64,000 nucleotides of DNA, taken from the NCBI RefSeq assembly GCF_035920345.1, contig NZ_CP109149.1, forward strand, positions 4,154,001 through 4,218,000. The letters run 5' to 3'. Shown piece after piece: positions 27,801 through 39,800 of this stretch. This DNA is from Nocardia vinacea (GTDB taxonomy: Bacteria > Actinomycetota > Actinomycetes > Mycobacteriales > Mycobacteriaceae). The position numbers and the translations under genes were made by a program. The notes beneath the pieces are model-generated. The model searched no databases and was not told the DNA's origin. It saw nothing but the letters and a program-made list of their open reading frames with translations. Positions within the stretch are counted from its first letter, which is position 1; the number at the start of each line of letters is the position of its first letter.

Positions 27801-30800
27801 CGGCTTCGCAAGCCGACCGCGACCTTGCGGCGCAAGCATTGCGCAAAGCGGCACCGAACGCGACGGCCGCGTGGATGACACGACCCGACGACGCCAGCCG
27901 TCGCAGTGTAGGGCTCGGGATCAAGCGCTGGTGGCACCAACGTTTGAGCGATGACGAGCGGGCGGCGTTGATCAAGGTGTATCCGCGTGAAGTGAGCGCG
28001 CGGGATTACTTTGCGACGAACGTAGCAAACGAGGCTTGTGAACGGTCCTTGAAACTGCTTGTGCAGGAACTGCGTTCGGCGCCGGTCGCGGAACGCGACG
28101 ATGCGCGGAAGCGGCAGCTGGAGTACGCCATTCGCCTGTGGGACGGCCTGACCCGGGCCAGAGCATACGACCTGGACATGCCGTTTACCGTGCAACTACT
28201 GCAATTCGACCCGACGACGCTGGTGAGTCGAGTCGGGTTGAGATTGATCGTGCCAGATGCAGAGGACGGCGGATTCTGGCACATCCGGGTCGGTCCGGAC
28301 GACACATTGTGGCCCAACCAGCTTTTCGAACAAGGTCCGGGCGAGGATGACATGGCGGTCCACCCAGGACGCCGTGTCGGAGTCCCGCCGTTCGAGGTGA
28401 CTGTGGGCCCACCCGGTGTGGCAGGCGCACAGCTGACCGCCGCCGAAGTGGAGCATGCTGCGGCGGCCGCGGCCGATGAGGTGGCCAAGTGGTTGGGTCT
28501 GAGGGTCTGGCGCAGCGACGAACAGATTGAAACCGTCCGCGCCGGCGTCACAGAATTGGCAGCGCGAGCGCGGGCACACAGCACCGGCGAGGTTCGTGTC
28601 GTTGTTCGAATCCCCGGGCGCCAGCACAGACCCGGCGAGCGCGAGCTGATTGTCGAAGTGATCGACAACAACCCCGAATCGTCTGCGGTGCAGGAGTTTA
28701 CGGCCACGCAGAAGGCGGATAACGCTGGTGTCGTACAGCTCGACGACCGCAAGTCGACGTGGCTCGAATTCAGCGAATCGATGATTCATGCACTCCTGCC
28801 TCCGAATGTAGTCGGGGAGGAGCTCTTGGGGCAGCGGCGCGTCGAGAACTTGGGTGGCGAAGACCCGGGTTTCATGTGCGGCCGAATGGCGTTGCACCGC
28901 CTCGGGTTCTCCACCTTCGGCGCGCCGGGATTCAATGCGAGTTCCCGTCCCGAATACCCGCTGCCCACACCATGGCCCGACGAGGTTGTCGGCGCCATCA
29001 CCATGCCTGCCCCGTTCTGCCCGCCCAGCTTCGCCGCGGCGGTGGTCGCCCATGCTCGGGACTTCCGTGCGATCGGCATCGGCGTCGGCGAGCACCAACC
29101 GTTTTCCCACGCCGGGCAACCGGGCGCCTTCCTCAACGACGAGGAATGGGCTTGGCTACAGAACGTCGGCGGCCAGGACCTGATACGCGACGGGGTCCAT
29201 TTGGAACGATTGTTCCGCGTTATCAAGGACGCGGCCAGTGAGGTCGCGGAGGCGTTAGTCCCGGACGGAGTACCCGACCACGACATCCACGTCACGATCG
29301 ATCTGACCACCGGAATATTCCGAGCCCACCTGTCAGACGATGGCCTGACCTTCTTCGGTCCATCGGTCGCGCTCATCGAAGGGAAATGGCGGATACGCGA
29401 CGGCATCGTGCTCGCGGTGGCGACGGTACCGCAGGCTGGTGGAAACCAGGGCGACGAGCACACCCCAACCGCAGCCGAAGAACACCAGTCCACTCCCACC
29501 GACCCACCCGACACCTCACCCGAACGGAATGCACGGCCCGACCCCCTCATCGGAGATGGAGGGATCGTTGCCACCTGGGACGGACGCGAAGGCGACTGGG
29601 CTGGAGAGAAGAAGCGCCAGCCGCGGTGGAAGCAGATGCAAGAGCAAATGCAGCTCCATATCGATGGCGGTGGCGCGGCACGAGGAAACCCGACGGGCCT
29701 GATCCAGCATGTTCTGCCTCCCGACGTACATGTCGCCGAAATGGTAGGGAATGAACACAGTTCCGTGCTGAGCGTGCGGCTCTGCGCCTTGCGAGTACTG
29801 GGCGATCTCGGTCTGGGCGATGCGCCGATCCCAATGGGCGCCGACGGTGAGCCGGAGTGGCCGGAAGGACTGATCGGGATAACCGTCCGAGCGCCGAACT
29901 ACACGGCCGTAGCTCTCGCCGACGCCGACAAGTTCCTGGCGATCAACATCGACACCAAGAATCATGTCGCCGTCCGGACCAACACGCTGATCAATATGAC
30001 CCAACCCGAGGAGCGCGCCCACTTGCGGGGACTCGCCCAGGCGCACACCGGAATGCACTGGGATCAAGTGCTGGGCTCGGCGAAGCACAACACCCTGGTC
30101 CTTTACTCGCGACTGACCGGACACCACCTCAGGCACAACCAGGTGGAGGTGACGATCCACCCCGGTGCCGACGCCGCGACCGGTACGTTCGAGGTGCGGC
30201 TCCCCGATGACACGGCACTGTCCGATCCGTCACCACCGGTGTTCTCGGGCCGCTTCCACGTCCACGACAACCTCGTACTCACCGCGATCACGGTGCCGAA
30301 CGAGAATGGCGCGAGTGAGCACGACAACCTCGTTGTCACTCCAAACACGGTGCGGGAGAACGTCGCCGAAGAAGACCGTGGTGTGTCCGCCGAGGAAGCG
30401 GTCCGATCCGGCCGGTCCGAGCGCCGGAGCACCGCCGAACTCGTCGCGGCCGTGCGCGGCGGCGATGCGGATGCTTACGGCGAGTTGTACAAGCGGCATG
30501 TCGCCACTGCACGAAGGGCAGCCGAACGTCTGGCCCAATCTTCCGACGTCGTGGACGACGTCGTATCCGAGGCATTTACGAAAGTGTTCGCGACGCTGCT
30601 CAACGGCCGCGGACCCCGGTGGGACTTCCGTCAGTACCTGCTCACCACGATCTACCACTCGGTGAACACCGGGCAATTCCGGCCCGAAACCCATCTGGTA
30701 CTCAGCGGCGATATGACCGACTACGACGTGGCCGAGCCATACACCGATACCGCGGTAGCAGGCCTCGAAAAGTCCATGGCGGCACGGGCATTGAACTCCT

Positions 30801-33800
30801 TGCCGGAAACCATGCAAACCGTGTTGTGGCACACCGAGGTTCACGATCTGACCACAACCGAGACAGCCGAACTGCTGGAGTCCAACGCGAATGCCATTGC
30901 GGCGGCTTCCTTCCGGGCGCGAGAGCACCTGCGCCGGATGTACCTACAGATGCATCTGAAGCAGACCACCACCGAGGCCTGCCGCGCCACGGTGGAAAAC
31001 CTTGGTGCGTGGGCGCGCAACGGTCTGCGTAAGCGGGCCGACAGCAAGATCGCGACCCATCTGAGCGAGTGCGAGAGCTGCCGAGAGCTGGCCGCATACG
31101 TGTCAGAGGAGAACCGCAGCCTCGGCGGTCCGCCACGCAGCGCCGCCGTCGCGGATTACGAGACACCCCCGGTCGGTAACGCCGCGCGCGCAAACCCGCT
31201 GGGCGGACGGCCGGTCAACGAGCCACCCACGGCGGCTGCACTCGGAGACACCGTAACGCCCGGCGAAGACACACCGACGGACTCGCCCGGCACTGCCTTC
31301 GGCCGGATACTGCCGGAGGCCAGCACAGCGGAAGTGATCGGCCGCGGGTCGGCCACGGTGTCCGAGAACCGAGCCTCGACACCGCTTCCCGAGGAAACAG
31401 CGACGCGCGTGCGTGGAATCGCCAACGAGCGGGTCGCCGCCCAACAAGCCCTCGCCGAACGGGGTCACCCGGACGCACTGGTACTTGCCGGCCCGGACGG
31501 CACACTGGAATGGCCGACCGGCATGATCGGCACAACCACCAGCATCGACGACGAATACGCCGCCGCCGCGGTCGTCGAAGCGGACAAGGTGACCTCGATC
31601 GGAATCGATGCGGAGCCGAACGCCGCCCTGCCGAGCCGCCTGCTGGACAACGTGGCACAGCCTGCTGAGCAGACCTGGCTGCGCGAGATCGGCACCCGCG
31701 ACCGGGTGCACTGGGACCGAATGCTGTGGTCCGCCAAGAAGAGTGCGAATGCGGCAGCCCTCCCGCTGACCGGACACCGACTCGGTTTCGCCACCATGCA
31801 CACAACCGTGAATCCGGCCGCCGGAACGTTCCACGTCCACCTGCAGGCTCCCGTCACCACCGAATCCGGTCTGACCCTGACCGAGCTGTCCGGCCGTTTC
31901 GCGATCGCGGACGGTCGAATCCACACCGCCACAGTCATCCCCAAATTCGAACCCACCGCTGCCGTGGTCACACCAGCAGAAACATCAGCGGATCCAGCCG
32001 TGCAGACCGAGCGTCACACGGAAGCCGAATCGGCGAGTGTCATGCCCGACCCGACCGCCGCGACAACTGAACCCGCCATACCGCAGACACATGCAACGGC
32101 AACGCCCGCACCCCAGCAACGACCCGAGCCAGACGCCGCGTCAGCTGTGTCCGACGGCCCGCCAACCGCCGTCACGAGCGAGACCACACAGCACAATCCC
32201 TGGGCAATAGCGCGGCCCAGCCAACCGGCACCTTCGGATTCTGCCCAGCTACGAGCGGAGCTGCTCGGTCACGGCTACGACTACATCGCCGATCTGCCGA
32301 AGCCCGCGGCCGACGAGCCGCGAGGCCAGGCCTGGATCGGTAGCCCGGAACAGCGCGCCTGGGAGCTGTCCTGGCTGGCGGAGCGGAGTGCTCGGTTGAG
32401 CGCGCTTGCCGCGATCACCGCGGCCTCACTGGAGGCGGCAGTGCAACTCGGCCTGCCGAATTCGGCGCCGGGCGCGCTGCTGATCGTGCAGTATCGGCAA
32501 GAGCTGCCGGGTGTGCTGATCCCGGTGTGGAAGTTTCAGACCCAGACCGAGGATGGATCGTCCAACGTCATCGCCCGGACTGCCCGCGCCGTATCCCTCG
32601 ACGAACTTCCGCAATATCCCTACCTCCCATTGGTGGCGCCCAGGCCGCTGCTCCCCGCGGAACACGACTGGATGGCTCCGGTATTGACGCCCACCGAGCA
32701 TGCGCACTGGAACCAGATCCGGCGGGGCGGAGTGTTCGGACTGCACTTCCCGGGCTGCCGACTGCTCGTGCGCCAATCACCGACATACCTGCGCACACGA
32801 GGTACTGCCGATGTCCTTTATGAAGACCATCTCGCCTCTCCGACGGTCGACAAGAAGTACCTCAACACGGTTGTCGAGCCCTACCTGCTGGGCGAGGCAC
32901 GCGAGATAGCGGCAAGTTTCGACGGCGCGACATCAGCCGAGGATCGGATCGGTCAGTGGTTCGCGACGACCGTGGCGAAAATGCTTGCGGCACCCCCCGA
33001 TTCCGCACCTGAGCTACTCCGACGGGCCCTCCGAGTGCGAAGCACCGACACATTGTCGAGCGAGGAGCGAGCGGTCGAACAATTCGTATCGACGGTACGA
33101 GACCTGCTGGCCGGAGAGCACGATTTCGGCCGGTACCTGCACCGCCGGGGGCTCTCCGAGGCGCAGGCGTTCATCCACGATGTCAGAGATGCCGTCCAGA
33201 GGCGCGCCCCGCAGAACGCCACCATCGCTGTGCCGTTCATCGATAATCTGATCGGATCGTCGACAACGCACACATCCCCAGCGCCTGAGGCGGATTCCAC
33301 AACGGGGACGCGGACCGCGACCGAGCCGGACAAGTCCGCGAAGCCGCGCGGTGGCGGCGGCACCAGCTCGCCGGGGCCAGTAGTCCCCTTCCACGAATTC
33401 GACGTACGCGAAGCACTCGACCTGCCCGCCCGACGCGCACCACGCCGACCACGCATGGGCGGACCCGGATTCGCCGGAATCCCCGACGGCGGAATCGCTT
33501 TCCACCACGACCCGGAAAACGACCGGGAATGGGGTCCCGCCGAACAGTCGTCGACACCACCGGACGCGGACCCGCCGGCACAGAATCCTCCCGACGATCA
33601 GATCGCAGCGACTCCAGAACTCGCACCGCCCCTGCGCCGCGCGCTCGACACCGCCGAGAACGATGCGGCGCAGGTGGCGGCGGAAGGACTGCGGCTGGCT
33701 CGCAACCTCGGGATGCGGACGGAGGGGGCGCACGGGAAGGAGATCGAGGGCGTCGAGCAGGTGATCGAGGATCTGCGGGCGAGGCAGCGTCGGCGGTTCG

Positions 33801-36800
33801 ATGCGGCTTTGCGTGGGCTCGTCGTCGACGGGTTCGCGACGCTGGTGCTGCGCGATGAGAGGTTGGTCCCCAAGGCGGCCGAGCATTTCGAGTCACTGAA
33901 ACCGCATATCATGGCCGCCCGGAACTACGTGCGCACGGTGCGCACGGCGTTGGCGGTGCTCGCGGCACGAGATGTGCTGACGGCTGTCGGCGCGGAACCG
34001 GTCCTGGATGACGACGGTCACCGGATCGAAGGGTTCGGGATAGTGCCCGGTGAAGGCTTGGTCGTCGCGTCGCCTCTGCTCGGCCAGCAGAGGCTGGCGG
34101 ACGAGCTGATACCGGGAGTACGGGAACGGTTCGCGCGGCAAGGAATACCGATCAGGTACCTGCAGGTCTTGATAGACGAGAACGCCGAGCTGACCGTACA
34201 AACCGTATCCGGCAACCACATCGGTCCGGAGCTGGCGACGCAGTACTACGTCGACCGCAAGGCCATCGAATGGCTGACAGACCTCGCCGATGAGCGATCG
34301 TTCGCCGAGAAGTTGGCCGAAGCGGAAGCCTCGGGTGAGGTGGCGCGCACACGTCTGGAGACCAGGCACCATTACACCTCGTCGGCATCGGTCTGGTTGA
34401 TCCTCTACCGGAATGGCTACCGGGCGGTCAGGAAAACGGTCCGGGAGATCGACCACGCCGATGCCGAGGAGTTGGCTGCACGGACACTTCGGGATGTCGG
34501 AACACGGGCCCCGGCAGTGCTGCGCCGCGGCGACCTCACGCTGATGGTCGAATTCGTGCCGGGAATTCCCGCGGATAGGCTGTTCTACCACGGAAAAGAC
34601 GGGTGGCGCGAATATTACCCCACACCTGCCGCAATGCGACAGGGCTTGGGCGACATGCTGATTCGCCCGTGGGATCGACATGAGGGCGGCAATTGGCTGC
34701 TCGCGCACGGGTTCTACATTGTGCCGATCGATAACAGCAACGCCTACCAGCGGAAGTGGCCGTCGCCGAAAGGGTTCAGCGATCATTTCATGGCAGTCGA
34801 ACGCGGCCTGAACGTACTGCGCATGCATCACATCCCGAGCGCGGAACTGGAGGCCATACGAGACCGAATCCGCACCTCGGAATCCGACTACCTCCGTCTC
34901 GACCGTTGGGAGTGGTACCGGGATATGGTCCGGATCTTGGAGCAGATCATGGCAAAGGCGGAGGACGCCATGCCGCGGACTCCCGAACCCATCGAAGTGC
35001 TGCCCATGCTCGAACAACATCGCGACGAGCTCGCGGATCTGCTCGGCATGGAGTATCCGCACGACATGCGAACGCCACGTGAATGGCGCAGCGCGGTCGT
35101 TAACCTGCGACAGAGGTACACCGACAATCCCGACTCGGAAATGCTCGGCTATGTCGAAACCTTGGACGGGCTGGTCAAACTGCACCTGCACGCGCAGCTG
35201 AACGAGGTGAGCGCCGACGAACTCGACGACACCTGGGTCGGGTTGGCCGACGTGTACCTGGATGGTCTTTCGGTGCGACTTGGGGATTTGGCGGAAGGCG
35301 CACGTTACCCCGATCCCAATGGCGAGACCGACGCGCAATGGCAGACCCGCTTCGACCGCGAAATAGCAAGTGCCACATCGAAATCACAGGGATCTCCGGC
35401 CGATCCACGCTTCCACGAATTCGACGTCCGCGAGGCACTCGATCTACCCGCCAGACGCGGACCACGCCGACGCATGGGAGGGCCTGGATTCGCCGGAATT
35501 CCGGACGGCGGAATCGCTTTCCACCACAACCCCGATGACGGCCAGGAGTGGGGCCCCGCAGCCTCGGCGGCAGCAGGCGAGGATATTTCGTCGTCCGGGT
35601 CGGCATCCGATCCAATCGGCGACCAGCCGGGTGACGGATCCACGCCTCGGGTCGGTTCTGAGGAACAGACGGAATCCGAACTCGGCGAGATCGTCGAACC
35701 TGTCGGTGCCGCGCCCCGCGAATCCCGAGGGTCTCGTGTCGATACAGAGTTGCTGTGGGTACTCGACGATCGGTTGTTGCGCGCGAAGCTGGAGGCGGGC
35801 TTCCCCGCGATTGCGACCTTGGCAGACGCGCTGGGTGCGGCGATTCGGTCCGGTCGGCTGGCCGCGGGTCAGCGGCTGCCGTCGGCGGCGAGGTTCGCCG
35901 AGCACTTCGGGTTGTCGCAGGCGACGGTTGGGCTGGTCTATAAGCAGCTGAAGAACGAGCAGCTATTGGTCGGCCGCCATGGCTATGGGACCGTGGTGGC
36001 GTTTACCGGCGGGCGGCCGGGCAGCCGCGAGTCCGGGGCTGATTCGACTTTCACCGTGCGTGGGGTGCTCGACTCAGCGCGTGTGCGGGAGACGCTCGAG
36101 GATTGGTCGCGCAGTGCCGAGCCGGAGGTCGGTACGTGGAATGTCGCGCTCCTCGTGGAAGGCTTGCGTGCGGCGATCCGCTCTGAAGAACTGCTGGTGA
36201 ACTGGAAGATGCCCGCGACCGCGGACCTCGCGCATGCTCTCGGGGTGTCGAAATCGACTGTGGCAAAGGCATATCAACGATTGCGCGACGAGGGGTTGAT
36301 AGCGATCCGCCACGGTGCGGGCGCCGTCGTGGCGAATGGTGATGAACCGCAAGGGGTCGGCCGAGCGCGAACCGGCCCGACGCAGCTGTTGTCGCGCGCA
36401 GGCACCGGTGTCACAGAAATCATGACGGACCCCGACAGCTGGACGGATAGCATTGCGCCAGAGAGCTATTCGAACTTGATCTTGCGCGACCTTGCCGACT
36501 TGACGGACGTGCAACGGCTACTCGAGGACTGGTCGTTCGGTGAGTTGACAGCGGCCGGCCTCCCGGATTTCCTGGCACTGGCGGATGCCTTGCGCGACGG
36601 GATCATTGACGGCAAGTTGCGCCCCGGTCAGCTGCTGCCGTCAGACCTCGACCTCGCTGAGGATCTCGGGTTGTCCGTGAAATCGGTGACGACGGCGTAC
36701 GGACTGTTACGGGACGAGCGGTATGTGCTGATCCGCCCTGACATCGGAACTGTGGTGGCGGATTCCGGCAGATGGTCGGATGATCGCGAGCCTGGCGACA

Positions 36801-39800
36801 ATCTGGATCTAGGTGCACGCACGGTGATCGGTGTGGCAGATCTGGTGGGGATACTCCCGGACTCGTACTCGAACACAATGTCGGAAACAATTACTCAGCG
36901 CGTCGCGATCCTCATCGAAAGCTTGCGGGCGGCGATCCTCGACGGCAGGGTCCCGGTGGGCGGACTGCTGCCTCCAGACCACGATGTTGCGGCAGCGCTC
37001 GGGCTGCAGTCGCCCAGCGTCGAGTACGTCTATCGCTTGTTGCGGGACGAGGGGCGTTTGGCGAGCGAGGGGCGTGCGGGGACCCCGGGCGGCGTAAAAA
37101 CTTGGGTGGCAATCGGTCCCGATTTCGTTGAGGGCGGGCAAGTCTCGTCAGCGGGACTGCGGCGGCTACTCAGGGACCGGTCGCTCGACACAGCAGGTCC
37201 CGCCCCGAGTGGCCCGGATCTATTTCGCGCGTTGCGGAAGGCGATCCGCTCGCGCATGCTGCGCGTGGGCTGGCGGCTCCCCTCGACTCGAGACCTTGCC
37301 ACGGAACTCGGATCGTCCGCGCCGACCGTGTCACGCGTATTCGGACGGTTGCGCGACGAGGGGTATCTGACAATCGACAACGGAGCAACGACGGTGATGA
37401 GTCGCCTCGGAGCGGGGGAACGTCCGCTACTCGGAGACTGGGCGGCAATGAAGACCGTCATCGCGGCGGGGTGGGATTCGGAGACGAGTATCGGCGAACG
37501 GCTGTACACCGCGTTGCTGGTCGGCGGGGGGTTTGCGGATTCCGATCGCCTGCGAACGGTGGTGGCGCGAGCGGATAGGAAAGCGATGGCGGGGGCCCTC
37601 GTAGAGCGCAGTCGGTCTGGGCGAATCAGTATTGCGCAGCTGTTCGTGCAGGGCAAAACAGTCGATCAGACGGCGCAGTCGCTTGGTTTGAGCGACGCGA
37701 TGCTGCACGACGTGTTGCGCAACTCACTCATCGGGTTGGTCGAGTCACTGAGCCGTTCCGCGAACGTCACGGCAGCCGACACCACCGATTCCGAATCTGA
37801 TGCCGACGCCCGCGCGGCCGACAATCCTGAGCCGCCGGCGCACCCGCCGCACGAGCCGGCTGACGGCGCGTACCCGGAAGCTCTCGCGGACACGGTGTTT
37901 CGCGAGGTCTTGCGCCTGGTGGGTGCGGACCAGGTCGCCCACAGGATTGCCGCTGAGGCGCTGGCGCAGGCCGGCGATCGCGATCAGGCAGCGCTGGTCA
38001 CCCTTGCCCGAAAGCTGGCGGTGGACCACGTGCGGCACGCACGGTTCCGGCAGGCGATGCTGTGGGAATTCATGGGCCCCAGCAGGGACGCGTCGCACCC
38101 ATTGGTCCGAGCACTGGCGGGGGCGGATAGACAAAAGTGGGACCGCGGTTTCGACGCTCTCGAGCCCCATGAGCGCGAATACCTTCTGCTGTGGTTCTGG
38201 GAAGGGCTTCCTGATGTGGTAGCCGCGGACACCCTGCACCTCGCCGGGAAGCCCGGGAAGCTGGCGGCCGACACAATCAGCAAGTTGGCAAGGTTTCTCG
38301 CCGCCGACAGGTCGTCCACAAGTGCAGACACCGACCGACCGGAGGGGCAAGACGCAAGCGCGAACCCTGTGCCAGGCATCCTGCCGATCGAGGAGTATCG
38401 GTTTCTCGGTGGGACAGCAGGCGTGGACATGCCTGACGACGTCGCCCTGGCCATTATCGAGAGAGCATTGCCATCACTCGCCTCGGCGATGGGGGGAAAC
38501 TACAATCTGAACATTCGAGTCGGCCAATTCATGGTGCGCTTCGCCAAGTCCGGGGGCGATGGCCTCGACACCCGAGTCGAGAAAGAGTGGCGGGTGCTCG
38601 AACTGCTCGCGCGATATGGTGTCGGCGGCGGGCCACGGGTGTACGTACCACGGGTGTTCAAGAGGCTCCGCGGCGTCGAAATGCACGATGGCAGCCGCAT
38701 TGATGAGGTCCAGATCCAAGGATTCGTGGACAATGCCGAGCGATTTGCCGATATGGCAAATCCACCGGTCGAGCAGTTGGTTGCCGCCATCCAGGAGCTA
38801 CACAGGCAAATGCGTCCCATCCCAGTTGGATCGGGCGACCCGGTAGAAACCGGAGAACCTCGGGATGATCCCGGAGAATTCATACGCCAACTGGTGGACG
38901 AGCAGATGAAAATCCTCGAAGCCGCGCTCCCCGAGTTCGGCGCCATACTTGCCGAGTTGGAAGTGCCTCGGAATCCGTTCGGACCCGTCATCAAAATGTC
39001 GTGGTACCACGATTTAGTACGGAACCGTTTACTCCATACCGACCTGCATTTCGGGAACATTCTCTTCTCCCATTTCGAGAAAGTTTTCCTCACCGTAGCG
39101 GACGGCCGAATAACCGTCTTGGACTGGGAGTTGGCCAGACCAGGCCCCACAAGCTATGACTGGGCCCGCCTCTACCACCTGGAAGGTGTTGGGCCTTCCG
39201 GCGGCACCATCTACGTCATCCTTCTGCAGATCCAGCGGATCATTCACGACGTCATCCGACTAACGCGCGCGGCGGCCTTCGGACTCCTCACACCAGAACA
39301 GATTCACTTCGCCCGTACCAAGTTGCGGCAGGCTTTCATGACGGCCCGGCCAGAGTGGGGATACTCGCAAGGCCTGCCCCGCAGGCCGATCGGTGCTGCG
39401 ATCGGCGTGTTCGACCCGCCTCCGGCACAGTGGACCGCCCCGACTGTTCAGCCGGCGACAACAGAAGGACGCGCCCAACCGGCGACTGCCGGGTTGGAGA
39501 CCGTCGGCGCTCCGTTTGCCGCCACACGACACGCGGCTCCAGCGCCGACCACCATACCGACACCCCGAGTCGTCCCCACGACGCCGCCGACAGTCGAGAT
39601 CGCGATACCCGATCTCAGCGCCACATTGACAGAACTTGAATCCTGGGCCCAACACCTTTCCGATGATCAGGCCCGACAGTTGATGACTGATCTGCGTACA
39701 AGAATCACCGCCCACCTCGCGGCATTCGACGATGGCGAGCCGCAGTCCACAACCGAGGAGTTGGCCGGCGCGGCACGTGCGCTGAATGTGCTGGTCGTCG

